From: Pelagophyceae sp. CCMP2097
Lineage: Eukaryota > Sar > Pelagophyceae
Direction of reading: 5' to 3'
NCBI GenBank assembly: GCA_026770575.1
Contig: MU657261.1
Coordinates: forward strand, 100,429 to 115,079
DNA length: 14,651 nt
Shown here: in pieces, positions 1 to 7,632 of the stretch
Layout: every line of letters begins with the position of its first letter
Position numbering within the stretch: the first letter of the stretch is position 1
Translations under genes and position numbers: made by a program
Notes under the pieces: generated by a model
Database searches by the model: none
The model's input: only the letters and a program-made list of their open reading frames with translations
Told to the model about the DNA's origin: nothing

Positions 1-161
1 TTGCGCGCGGCTTTGCTGTAGCCCTGACGCGATTCTGGCACTCCGAGAATCGAGCACGCGACGAAGTCCGATCGGGAAGCGCGCTCGGGGTTGATCCCGA
101 GGAGGCGCGAGTACTCTGCGTCGACGAACGCCTCGTCATTGAGCGCCCGAGCGTCGGCCAT
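1..161 (-). CDS. Unrecognised protein, N-terminal fragment (runs off window)
   Basis: The minus strand is open from an ATG at 161-159 to the window edge, 53 codons, with no stop. The start sits in a favourable eukaryotic context (ACCATGG). The peptide begins MADARALNDEAFVDAEYSRL and continues with LLGINPERASRSDF; its acidic, mixed composition and codon choice look like real protein rather than antisense noise. I do not recognise the family. The only other feature upstream of the start is an inverted repeat at 202-258. The gene is divergent from the transposon at 880-3517 and appears separate from it. The start is the first ATG, and further exons may lie beyond the left edge. Confidence is for coding status only. 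Confidence 0.55.
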   Translation of the reverse strand, partial: MADARALNDEAFVDAEYSRLLGINPERASRSDFVACSILGVPESRQGYSKAAR

Positions 162-201
162 GGTCAGAAAGGACCCTGGCGCTCAGGCTGCCCGATTCTG
201 A

Positions 202-258
202 GAGAGCTACCGTATTATTCCGCCCCACGCCGCTGTGGCTTGGTACGGTAGCGCTCTC
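202..258. repeat. Inverted repeat (13-bp arms) upstream of the 1-161 gene
   Basis: GAGAGCTACCGTA at 202-214 is mirrored by TACGGTAGCGCTCTC at 244-258, with a two-base insertion in the right arm and about 29 bases between the arms. It lies about 40 bases upstream of the minus-strand start codon at 161, so it could be a cis-regulatory palindrome or the remnant of a small inverted-repeat element. The rest of 162-360 shows no other feature. Confidence 0.5.
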
Positions 259-370
259 AAACTCCCTGGCTCCACGCGCGCGCGAGCGCCGGCGGCGCGA
301 CCGCGCGGCCAAACGGTCGTGTTTTAGCGATAATTTTTGGCGATCGCATGTGTTTTGCGTATTATCTTGG

Positions 371-840
371 GAAGCTCAGACGCTGCGCAGCCTACTACGA
401 CTGCGCCGCCTGCGGTGGTTAAGCCGCCTGCGGCGGCTACGCCGCATGAGGCTGCTGCGCCGTGTGCTGCGGCTACGCCGCATGAGGCGGCTACGCCGTC
501 TGCGGTGGAAGCTCCGACGCTGTGCAGCCTAATGCGTTTGCGCCGCCTGTGGCGGCTGCGTCACCTGCGGTTGTTAAGCCGCATGCGCGGCTAAGCCGCC
601 TGCTCGGCTAAGCCGCCTGCGGTGGCTACGCCGCATGAGGCGGCTGCGCCGTGTGTGGCAGCTACGCAGCCTGAGGCGGCTACGCCGCCTGCGGCGGAAG
701 CCCAGACGCTGCGCCGCCTGCGGCGGCTGCGCCGCCTGCGGTGGCTACGCCGCATGAGGCTGCTGCGCCGTGTGCTGCGGCTACGCCGCCTGAGGAGGCT
801 ACGCCGTGTGCGGCGGAAGCTCTTACGCTGTGCAGCCTTA
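371..840. repeat. Degenerate 18-bp GC-rich tandem repeat array with higher-order structure
   Basis: The block is built from variants of GCGGCTACGCCGCATGAG (18 bp). A longer marker motif beginning GAAGCT(C/CC)...ACGCTG(C/T)GC recurs at 371, 508, 697 and 816, showing a second, irregular level of repetition. In one frame the unit reads as a hexapeptide like ATPHEA, but that frame is not continuous: the Ala/Pro-rich reading jumps between frames, and the other frames give Arg/Leu-rich peptides. I therefore call it a repeat array rather than a gene. The units are rich in self-complementary CCGCC/GGCGG and should fold back. The array ends about 40 bp before the Tc1/mariner left end. Confidence 0.75.
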
Positions 841-879
841 GTACTGCGTCTCCATACTATTACCTACTTATTTATTTTA

Positions 880-932
880 CAGCACGTTCCGGCTAAAATG
901 AAACACGCCCAAGTAAAGTCCAAGTAAAGTCC
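880..932 (+). repeat. Left terminal inverted repeat of the Tc1/mariner element
   Basis: This is the mirror of 3465-3517. It begins CAGCACGTTCCGGCT and runs into the subterminal AAGTAAAGTCC repeats. Confidence 0.88.
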
Positions 933-957
933 AAGTAAAGTCCAAGTAAAGTAAAGT
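911..957 (+). repeat. Subterminal 11-bp direct repeats in the left transposon end
   Basis: AAGTAAAGTCC occurs three times in perfect tandem (911-921, 922-932, 933-943), followed by a shortened copy AAGTAAAGTAAAG. The right end holds one exact copy and then two diverged copies (AAGTTAAGTCT, AAGTCCAAATAAAG). In Tc1/mariner elements subterminal direct repeats are commonly transposase-binding sites, so this role is inferred. Confidence 0.75.
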
Positions 958-985
958 CTTTTCAAAAGTCTTTAACGCCCACGGC

Positions 986-2220
986 TTGGCCGTCGGGACG
1001 ACGCTTCGGCGCCACCGAGATGCGCGCGCGTACGGGTACCTCGGCAAGGCCCTGCGCTTGTTCGTCGTGCAACTGCACCTCGACCACGGCTGGACCGCGC
1101 GGCGAATTGCCGAGCATTTGCGCTGTGGCAACCTCCGGCTCATATCCGAATCGACGGTCCACCGCATCGTGCGCATCTTCGACGAGACCGGCGGCGTTTT
1201 CACGCCGAGTGGCGGGCGGCGGATCCGCCCGGCGACCACCGTCACTGCCGTCGACTGGCGGTTTCTCCGGCCGGTTTCTCGACCGTGTCAGGGATTCTGG
1301 TCGGAAAGCTCGCTTCGTCATGGAAAAGAGGGCGATGGCGGAGTCGTGAGCGGCATCAGAGGCCGGGGATGTCGGACAGGACCCTTTGCGGCGGCCGTGG
1401 CCGTGACACGTGTACGACGGACGAGCGAGTGCCGTCAACCGCCGTGCCTCGCTATGTCATCGACCACCGGCCCGACATGTACCTCGACGAGATGCAGGAG
1501 CTCCTTTGGGCCCGGACGGGCAGGGAGTATCCGATCTCCACGATCTGCACTACGCTGCGGCGCTACAACTACAAGAGGCGCACGCTCCGCGCGATCATGA
1601 TTCGCCGGGACTTCGACGAGGAGGCGACTTTCATCGACGCCTTCGGCAAGAACCCCGCCGGCTGCTTCCTCTTCGGCGACGAGACGCGCAAGGATCCGCG
1701 GGCGCTGAATCGCTCGTACGGCCGGGGCGTCTGCGGGACGCGGACGACGGTGCTCCGCGAGTGGGGCCGCTCGAGTTCGTTCTCCGGCTTCGGTCTCCTT
1801 GGCATCGGCGGCATGGTCGACTGCCACGTCTCGGGCGTCCGCGGCGTCGACGCCGAGCTCTTCCTCGAAATCCTCTACTACCACGTCCTTCCGCACCTCC
1901 AGCCTATCCCGGCCGACAACTCGATCGTCGTGCTGGACAGCGCCTCGATATACCATGTCCCGCGCGTCCGCCAGATGATCGAGTCGAAAGGCGCGCGCCT
2001 CGTCTACATCCCTCCCTACGCCAGCAACCTAAATCCCATCGAAGAGGCCTTCTCCAAGGCAAAGCTATGGCTCCAGCGCTACCGCGCCGTCGCCGAGAGC
2101 GACCCAAAGTGGGCTCTCACAAAGGCGCTCATGTCCATCACCCACGCCGACGCCGCCGGCTACTTCCAACACCGCAACTACCGCATCGAAGAACTCGTCC
2201 CAGGGATCCTCTACGTGTAA
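986..2220 (+). CDS. Tc1/mariner-superfamily DDE transposase (DD34E), split between two frames
   Basis: The N-terminal part (986-1255, frame 2) is a helix-turn-helix segment: WTARRIAEHL, then STVHRIVRIF, then a basic GGRRIRP linker. The second HTH and catalytic domain are in frame 1: YVIDHRPDMYLDEMQELL, then catalytic Asp in FGDET (GAC at 1678), second Asp in VVLDSASIYHV (GAC at 1936) and Glu in NLNPIEEAF (GAA at 2041). Asp2 and Glu are 34 residues apart, as in Tc1-like DD34E enzymes. The stop is TAA at 2218-2220. The frame change lies between about 1241 and 1430. GT at 1241 or 1250 joined to AG at 1425 (or 1359) would restore frame, so an intron of about 110-185 bp is possible; a frameshift is the alternative. 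No in-frame ATG is seen in the first part, whose open frame runs back to 950. The true start is unresolved. Confidence 0.85.
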
Positions 2221-2390
2221 TTCAAAATTTTAATACTCTTTCTCGGCGCTTCGAAGGTCTCGGCTGGAGTAGGAACTACTAATACCTGGTGGGTTGGTCG
2301 GGCCCGACGGCCCGTCATGAGCGCTGGTGGGCGCGCACAAGGACCTGGGGACACAGGTGGCCAACCACACTGAAATAAGCATACCCCAGG
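2221..2390. other. Short intergenic gap between convergent transposon ORFs
   Basis: No gene is supported here. Read on the minus strand, the end of the second ORF is followed by GTATGCTTATTTCAG, which resembles a splice acceptor tract, and an alternative minus frame stays open to 2230. A longer, spliced C-terminus for the second ORF is therefore possible but not demonstrated. Confidence 0.4.
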
Positions 2391-3414
2391 TCACGAGACT
2401 ATGAGCCGGCCATCCACCATCTTGAGGAACGGCAGAAGCTGCGGCGGCGCGCGCCCCGCCTTGACGAGCCCGGCGGCGTGCACGGCCTGTTGCGAGTCTA
2501 GCACGCCGCCGCACTCGGACTGGAGGACGCGGTTCAGTTTCTGCAACTCAGCACCGAGACCGTAGAGCACGCCGAAGATCGGCGGCGCGGCGCGCCGCGC
2601 CGCGGTAGCATCTTGGCGCGACGGCTTTGCCGGCGCAACGTGCTGCCAGGCGGCGACGGCGACGTGGACGTGCGTGTTGCGGTCCTCGAGGTCTTCTTCA
2701 TCGTCCTCGACATTAAACGGCGCCGCCGCCGAACCCATGTGCTGCGGCCGCGGGCGGTCCTCGTCCGCGGGGACGTCCGACTGCAGCAGCGCCGCGCCGC
2801 GCCGCGAGGCCGGCGACCGGCCCTCGACCCCGAGGTCGGCCGCCTGCGACTTTGAGCTTGAGCGGTCGTGGCTGGGCGCCAAACCCAGCACCACCGTCCC
2901 GGCCGCCGCGCACTTGCCGTGAGAAACGACGTAGATCTTCTGCTTGTTGAATAGCGTCAGGCGCACGACCGTAGATGGGTCCGGGTTTAAAACGTGCGCC
3001 GGATATTTTCGAACTGAGGCTGCTCTTGAGAAGCCCGAACCCGATGCCGCCGTACCGCGTGAGGTCGAGCTTGCCTTCCTGCGCGATCTGGCCAAGAGTC
3101 GCTTCCTCTGCGTACTTGTCCGGGAGCTGGAGCTTCTTGATCTGTGACGAGCTCCCGCCGGCAAACTCGAATGCTCCGGCTCGGTTCCGCTGCAGCCCCG
3201 GCCGGATGTTGAGCCAGGTCTCGGGCTGCGCCTTGAGCTTCTTCTTCGGCTTTTGCTTACGCTGCATGACCTCAAGCTCAAAGCTTGCCGCAAGCTCTTG
3301 CTCCTCCTCCAACGCCGCCGCGGCCTCCTCCTCCTGCTGCAGGTCGTGGTCGTCGTCGCCGCTGGCGCCGCTGCCGTCGTCCATCCCGCCGTCGCGCCCC
3401 GGGTAGTAATTCAT
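2391..3414 (-). CDS. Second (passenger) ORF of the Tc1/mariner element, unknown function, with one-base frame shift
   Basis: Reading begins at ATG 3414 (MNYYPGRDGGMDD). Residues 1-50 are acidic and Gln/Glu/Ala-rich (DLQQEEEAAAALEEEQELA), likely disordered or coiled coil. A basic patch (KQKPKKKLK) follows, then a denser region containing PDKYAEEATLGQIAQEGK and DLTRYGGIGFGLL. Near 3010 the frame breaks at an A-run: one base must be skipped to continue into YPAHVLNPDPSTVVRLTLF and QKIYVVSHGK, then an acidic NVEDDEEDLEDRN segment and a helical C-terminus ending at TGA 2391. I recognise no family and assign no function. The gene starts about 50 bp inside the right TIR and converges on the transposase, a layout suggesting it is carried by the element. 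Without the shift, the first frame runs on into unlikely Gly/Arg-rich sequence. Confidence 0.6.
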
Positions 3415-3464
3415 TTGAACACGCACACAACAAAAAGACTTCGGTAAAAACTTTATTTGGACTT

Positions 3465-3517
3465 AGACTTAACTTGGACTTTACTTGGGCGTGATTCAAT
3501 AAAGCCGGAAAGTGCTG
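3465..3517 (-). repeat. Right terminal inverted repeat of the Tc1/mariner element
   Basis: On the minus strand it begins CAGCACTTTCCGGCT and matches the left end at about 46 of 53 positions. TA follows at 3518-3519. Confidence 0.88.
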
Positions 3518-3544
3518 TATTTATTTGAACGAATCACCATAGTA

Positions 3545-3969
3545 ACGTTGTCACCATTTTGATGTTTGTACAGGATGTAACTTTTTTGAAATCATTGTTA
3601 GAATATTCTCATTGCATAACTCTAATAACTTTTTCGCCAAGACTGACGGGCTCGTTATCAACCACTCACGACTATTTAGTCTTGCTTCGCAACGATAATG
3701 GCATTTTCAAAATTTTCTTGTTATCTTTTATCCAAATCCCTTTAAATTTTTATATATTGAATTTAATTCCGGAGAATCCCCAATAAACCATCAGGCATCG
3801 GAAGCGAAAAATGTATAACCTTTGAGTAACAAACGTATTCATACCGATTTTAATCCTTGCTTCCTATTTAAATTAGCATCATACATAGCTATAGCATAAA
3901 ACGCAACATATTAATTTGTGTCAGATTTTCTAAATCCTTTTCCAAATTAATCTTATCATAATACTCCAT
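3545..3969 (-). pseudogene. Decayed AT-rich coding relic, unrecognised
   Basis: On the minus strand an ATG at 3969 opens MEYYDKINLEKDLENL, which stops after 26 codons. Further stretches in shifted frames read like protein: AIAMYDANLNRKQGLKSV (near 3890-3840), VIHFSLPMPDGLLGILRN (near 3815-3765), ENFENAIIVAKQD (near 3720-3680) and REWLITSPSVLAKKLLEL (near 3670-3615). At least three frame changes and a few stops separate them. On the plus strand a 75-codon frame (3559-3786) is open, but its Phe/Leu/Ile-rich product resembles antisense of AT-rich coding sequence. I do not recognise the family. The relic is divergent from the lipase relic that begins at about 4031. Confidence 0.35.
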
Positions 3970-4432
3970 TAAAAATATCATATAAAATAAATAAATAAAA
4001 TATTTATTTATGGACTCTCTAATTTTTTAAAAAGCAATCCATTCAAAATCAATAAACTCAAACGAGAAACCCCAAGGTTTCACTAAGAATAAAGAATTAT
4101 CAAACAGAAGAGCGGAACTTTACACAGATAATAAAATTGCATGTTTCTTGTGTTTAGAGGAACTAATCCTTATAACGTCAACGACCTTATGGAGGATGGT
4201 TTAATTCTGAGTAATACTCAATCACTTAACCCACGATTTCAAGAGGCGGAAATCCAACTTTAAAAAGTTTAGAATTTCTCTGTTTTGAACAAAACTATAT
4301 CTTACAGGTCATAGCCTGAGTTAAGGTGTCGTTAATTACTATCCAGAAAATATGACTGCATTGAAGCAACATATTCCTATGCTCCTGGTAGCAATCCTTG
4401 GTATGGCGGTGAAGATTCTAAAAATGACATGT

Positions 4433-4753
4433 GGCTGGGGCAAGTAGAAATGGACTTATACTACCAGCAAATCAAATCCGAGTTAGCCAGCCCACGGTGT
4501 AGAGATCAGCGAGCCGGATCGGCTCGTCCAAACGCCGCCTTCTAACTCGTCGTCCTCGAAGCGCAATGCCTTGGGGCAAGTAGGAATTGAACAAAAAGGG
4601 CGCGTTTCTCTTTTTAATTGAGTTTTTTTCGCTGTGCGTGATCGCGCGCTCGCGCGGAGCGCGCTCAGATCACTAAAACCGCCCCATCACTAAATCACGT
4701 TTTCCTCGATAAGTACCCTCGCCAATATGAGTCCATTTCTACTTGCCCCAGCC
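4433..4753. mobile_element. 321-bp MITE-like element with 24-bp TIRs inside the lipase relic
   Basis: 4433-4456 (starting GGCTGGGGCAAGTAG) and 4730-4753 are exact inverted copies over 24 bp. The element is flanked by GT at 4431-4432 and at 4754-4755. Taking out the element plus one GT rejoins codon 4429-4431 (ATG) to TAC-ATT-GTG in the frame of the C-terminal lipase segment, which fixes both boundaries. A third, diverged copy of the end motif (TTGGGGCAAGTAGGAATT) lies inside near 4571. No ORF of note is present. A GC-rich hairpin sits at 4637-4672. The family is unknown to me; a 2-bp GT duplication is not a standard class signature. Confidence 0.8.
4637..4672. repeat. Hairpin inside the 4433-4753 element
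   Basis: GTGATC-GCGCGCT, a 7-base loop, then AGCGCGC-(TCA)-GATCAC: 7 contiguous GC-rich pairs plus an outer 6-bp pairing after a 3-base bulge. Confidence 0.6.
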
Positions 4754-4991
4754 GTACATTGTGAATATGATTTTAAGTAAGGCAACCAAAATTTATAACT
4801 TAACCACATTTGAAGATCCGATTTCAATTGGTGGCGTTTTCCCACGAAAGAATGAGACAAAACTTTTTTTACCACGAACAAAATATAAAGATGTTCATTC
4901 TTTCGATAATTATATAACAAAAGATATAACTGGGCCTTCACCAACCCAGCGCGATTATCTCACAATTCGACCACCGGAAGATTATCAGTAA

Positions 4992-5900
4992 TCAGTTCTC
5001 GTGATTTTATTTTCATTTTCATTTTTAATTGTTATATCCAATTAACACGGTCTTGTAACTTTTACAATACTATCACGACCTTTCATGTAATAGGAAGCTC
5101 CTCCTCTATTGGATTCTGCTTCCTAATGGATTCGGAATGGCCAATGAAAAGGGTTGAAAATGCAAATCGTTCAGAAAAGCATTTTTGCACTAATCCGAGT
5201 GCTTCGGAAAAGTGAAAAATTCAGAAGAAGGTTGAAATCCGATAAGGGATCCTGAATCCATCAGAGGGATGGACTTCCTCGTATAGAAGTTGTCTCGACA
5301 AAACAAGATAAATTCGCACCTTATTATTATATCTACATGAGTTATATATTTTTATCTTACAAAGCGATCCCAAACCTATTTTAAGTTATACTTTTCTTTT
5401 GGCCGTTTTTAATTTTCCTTTCTTTTCTTACCACTACAACCTTTTTCACTTCATTATGATTCACTTCACTCTTTATATATATATATTCATATATATTACA
5501 TATAAATTACATATTTAAATTATACTCAAACGACACACTTCATTTTAATCCAAAAAGTTCAAATGTTTCATATTTTTATATCAAAATTTTCGAATCCCCC
5601 CCAAAAAAACTTGTTCTCATCAGAATCTTCAAGAATCTTGCGGAATCTCGCGGAATCTTCTTAAATCCCAATAGTGTATTTTTTTAAATTTATCATCTAT
5701 TAATTATCTGAAAACTTTTTTTTCTCTTCAAAATTAACAGAATCCATTAAAAATCTTCTGTAATCATCTGAAATCTATGAATATAATCCTCTCCTTGGTT
5801 CATTAGGTTCATGAGTTTCATGAGTTCTTTTTTGGTTCATTTTTTCGTTTTTTATTAAATGCAAACCTATAAAAAAAATAGGGTAATGTTTTTTAAGTTG
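4992..5900. other. AT-rich intergenic stretch, low-complexity repeats
   Basis: No coding region is supported. It holds poly-T/A runs, a (TA)n-rich tract at about 5471-5525, a short array of GAATCTTGCGG/GAATCTCGCGG variants near 5624-5660, and repeats of GGTTCAT/TTCATGAG near 5798-5840. The composition continues the AT-rich block that starts directly after the Tc1/mariner right end. Confidence 0.5.
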
Positions 5901-5914
5901 CCAAAAGCCTGCAT

Positions 5915-6475
5915 TTGCGTGTAAAGCTGCTTCAAAAATCTACTTTTCAAGCTGTGCTTTAAAGTGGAGCTTTTAAAGCGGCTTTTAAAGCGCAAAAATT
6001 GCTTTTAAAGCGCGGGAAGAAATCATTGGATGAGCGTTGAGCGAACGTTAGATGAGCGATAACCCGTCGCGGGCGCGCCGCGGGCGCGCGGCGCGGACGC
6101 GCCGCGCGGAGGGGGCGGGGCCGATGGTGCCCGCGCCTCCGTCGAGGCGCGTGCCGGTCGCGGGGCCGACGTGCCCCGTCCCGCGCGCCATGTCACCTGG
6201 GTGGCCGAAGGAAGGCGCCCTTGACGCCGCTTCGCGCTCACGTTGAAGCGAAAGAAGATATGTTGAAAAAGTAGCTTAAAAAGTAGCTTGAAAAAGTGAA
6301 CTTGTCTAATTCCATCATCGAGTCTGAAGCATATGAGCGCGCTGGGCGCATTGGCGTCAGAAGGAGATGCGCATAGCACAGTCGGCTTGGTTCTTGCTCG
6401 TTAAAGCGCTTTAGGCGACGTTATGCAAATGCGCCAGTCAGCTTTAAAAGCTGCTTGAAAAAGTGAAGCTGTATA
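5915..6475. repeat. Fold-back-like repeat region with GCTTTTAAAGC units around a GC-rich core
   Basis: The left side (5920-6015) carries repeated GCTTTTAAAGCG, itself nearly palindromic, together with CTTTTCAAGCTGTGCTTTAAAG. The right side (6263-6300 and 6440-6472) carries AGTAGCTTGAAAAAGTG and CAGCTTTAAAAGCTGCTTG, partly the inverse of the left side. Between them lies a very GC-rich core at about 6060-6245 that is open in several frames but shows no recognisable protein. It is most likely a decayed inverted-repeat element. Boundaries are approximate and no target duplication was found. Confidence 0.4.
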
Positions 6476-6514
6476 TTGACGATTTTTTTTCCTTCAAGTT
6501 TCGACTTTTTTTAA

Positions 6515-6610
6515 AACCCAGAATGAACCTTTTTCAAATGTTAAAATAACTTCGGGTTTCGTCGTAATATTTTTACATTTGAAAGAAGGCTCGGCTCATT
6601 CTGGGGGTTA
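6515..6610. repeat. Imperfect ~35-bp inverted repeat (fold-back) at the 3' break of the MAK21 relic
   Basis: AACCCAGAATGAACCT then TTCAAATGTTAAAATA at 6515-6547 is mirrored at 6567-6610, which on the minus strand reads AACCCCCAGAATGAGCC then CTTTCAAATGTAAAAATA. The loop is about 20 bases. The last roughly 25 codons of the open MAK21 frame (after KSAKKRYNPQ) fall inside this fold-back, so they are probably element sequence and not the original C-terminus. Confidence 0.65.
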
Positions 6611-6741
6611 TATCTTTTTTTCGCCGATTTCGTAGGACCCTCCGCTTCTAAAATCGACTTCAGCTCGGGCCGCCGCTCGAAGACGCGCGCGGTGAGGTAC
6701 AGCGCCGCCGCGGCGACCTGCGGCGCCATGTGCGCCGGCGC

Positions 6742-6925
6742 CTAGAAAACGGAGATGAAGCGCGTTGGGCGGCTCGCCAAGGGCGTTCTTCGAGACGATG
6801 GGGGGGGCGTCAGAAATTTGGGTGTAGCTAATTTCTGTTCAACGAGCAAGCTCTCATACTGACGTACAAGTCGGTGGGTCTCGTCATGCGCCTCTGTTAA
6901 AAATGGGTTCAAAAGAAAAACTGAC
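6742..6925 (-). other. GT-AG intron in the MAK21-like gene
   Basis: The upstream exon ends KRVCK|GTCAGT and the downstream exon starts after TTTTCTAG with GCGCCGGCGCACATG (APAHM). Both sides are phase 0 and the join keeps the family alignment. The interior has several stops. Confidence 0.65.
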
Positions 6926-7612
6926 CTTGCAGACGCGCTTCTAGCACGCGGCGGTGCGGTTCGTGTCGGTGTCGTTAGAGATGGACTTGTAGACGAGGTT
7001 CATCAGCAGCGTCGGTTTGGTCGTCGCGCTTAGGTCCTTGGACTGCAGAAGCGAATATAAAGCGCGGTAGAAGCGCGCGCGCAAGTCTGCGTGCGTAGTC
7101 GCCAAGCGTTCGATCAGATCAAAGCCTAGACGCGCGTCGCAAACGCGCCGTCGTGCGAGATCCTGTAAAGCGCGTCTAAATCTAAAGCTTGGTCCTTTTG
7201 CTTGGCGTAGTCGCAGTACGACAGAGCGCGATTAATGCCCGCGAGCAAGGCCGAGAGCATGCGCGTGTGCACCTCAACCGCTTTTACCGCCGTGGAAAAT
7301 AAAGCCACGTACATGCCGCATAACGACGACGCGACGGCCTCTAGCTCGTGCGACAAATGCATTTGGTTGAGAAAGGAAATGGCGGCTTACAAAGCTTTCG
7401 GTTGGCGCGCGTCGCAAACGCTTGCACCTCGCGCGCCACCACCGGCGTCATGGCGCGGTGGTGGCGAAGCACGTCGCCGAGGCACTTGACCGGCCGGCGA
7501 CGACGCGGTCCGGGACGCCGATCTTGTTGACGAAAACCGAGAGGAGCTGCCCGGGCTTCGACTTGAGCAAATCCGCCGCCGCGTCCAGCGCGAAGCAGCG
7601 CAGCTTGACGTC

Positions 7613-7632
7613 GCAGGTAGCCGCAGGTAGCC
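7613..7632. repeat. 10-bp tandem duplication at a frameshift in the MAK21 relic
   Basis: GCAGGTAGCC occurs twice in direct succession (7613-7622 and 7623-7632). The reading frame changes at this spot, so the duplication is a candidate cause, possibly with a further one-base change. Confidence 0.7.

Larger units (their letters stand above)
878..3519. mobile_element. Complete two-gene Tc1/mariner-superfamily transposon with TA target duplication
   Basis: The ends are inverted repeats starting CAGCAC at 880 and finishing GTGCTG at 3517, each flanked by TA (878-879 and 3518-3519), the target duplication typical of Tc1/mariner. Over the first 53 bases the two ends match at about 46 positions, including a shared CACGCCCAAGTAAAGTCC. 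The element is 2638 bp, longer than a minimal Tc1 (about 1.3-1.7 kb). It holds a DDE transposase reading rightward (about 986-2220) and a second ORF reading leftward (3414-2391), with a roughly 170-bp gap between their stops. Intact TIRs and target duplication suggest fairly recent insertion, but both ORFs show frame breaks, so this copy is probably not autonomous unless the breaks are introns or sequence errors. Confidence 0.9.
4031..4991 (+). pseudogene. Broken class-3 lipase (alpha/beta hydrolase), interrupted by an inverted-repeat element
   Basis: Pieces in order match the lipase class-3 fold: LSNRRAELYTDNKIA (about 4100), LVFRGTNPYNVNDLMEDG (4147 on, the family's FRGT-D strand), FKKF then YLTGHSL with the nucleophile Ser in GHSL (AGC at 4313), SYAPGSNPWYGG (about 4372), FEDPISIGG with the likely catalytic Asp (GAT at 4815), and KDVHSFDNYI with the likely catalytic His (CAT at 4896). 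The stop is TAA 4989-4991. Breaks include frame changes near 4135, 4258 and 4345, a TGA near 4285, and a TAA directly after GHSLS at 4322. A 321-bp element sits at 4433-4753. Class-3 lipases hydrolyse acylglycerols or phospholipids. No N-terminus or signal peptide can be defined. The coding is AT-rich, unlike the GC-rich neighbours, so acquisition from an AT-rich source (bacterial, viral or other) is possible but untested. Confidence 0.7.

Noticed and set aside
898..921. TIR-encoded start exon (ATG followed by a GTAAAG donor) feeding both transposon genes
   Set aside because: The left TIR has ATG but the right TIR has TTG at the same place, and no acceptor in the right phase was found for the transposase.
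337..927. Ala/Pro-rich and Arg/Leu-rich open frames over the 18-bp repeat array
   Set aside because: The readings are products of the repeat itself, jump between frames and lack a consistent start or stop.
4431..4753. The lipase-interrupting element as a spliced introner-type intron
   Set aside because: GT at 4431 with the AG at 4750-4751 gives the wrong frame and an early stop; only DNA-level excision at the TIR ends restores frame.
6023..6379. Open frames on both strands across the GC-rich core of the fold-back region
   Set aside because: Composition is extreme, no motif is recognisable, and the frames have no credible starts.
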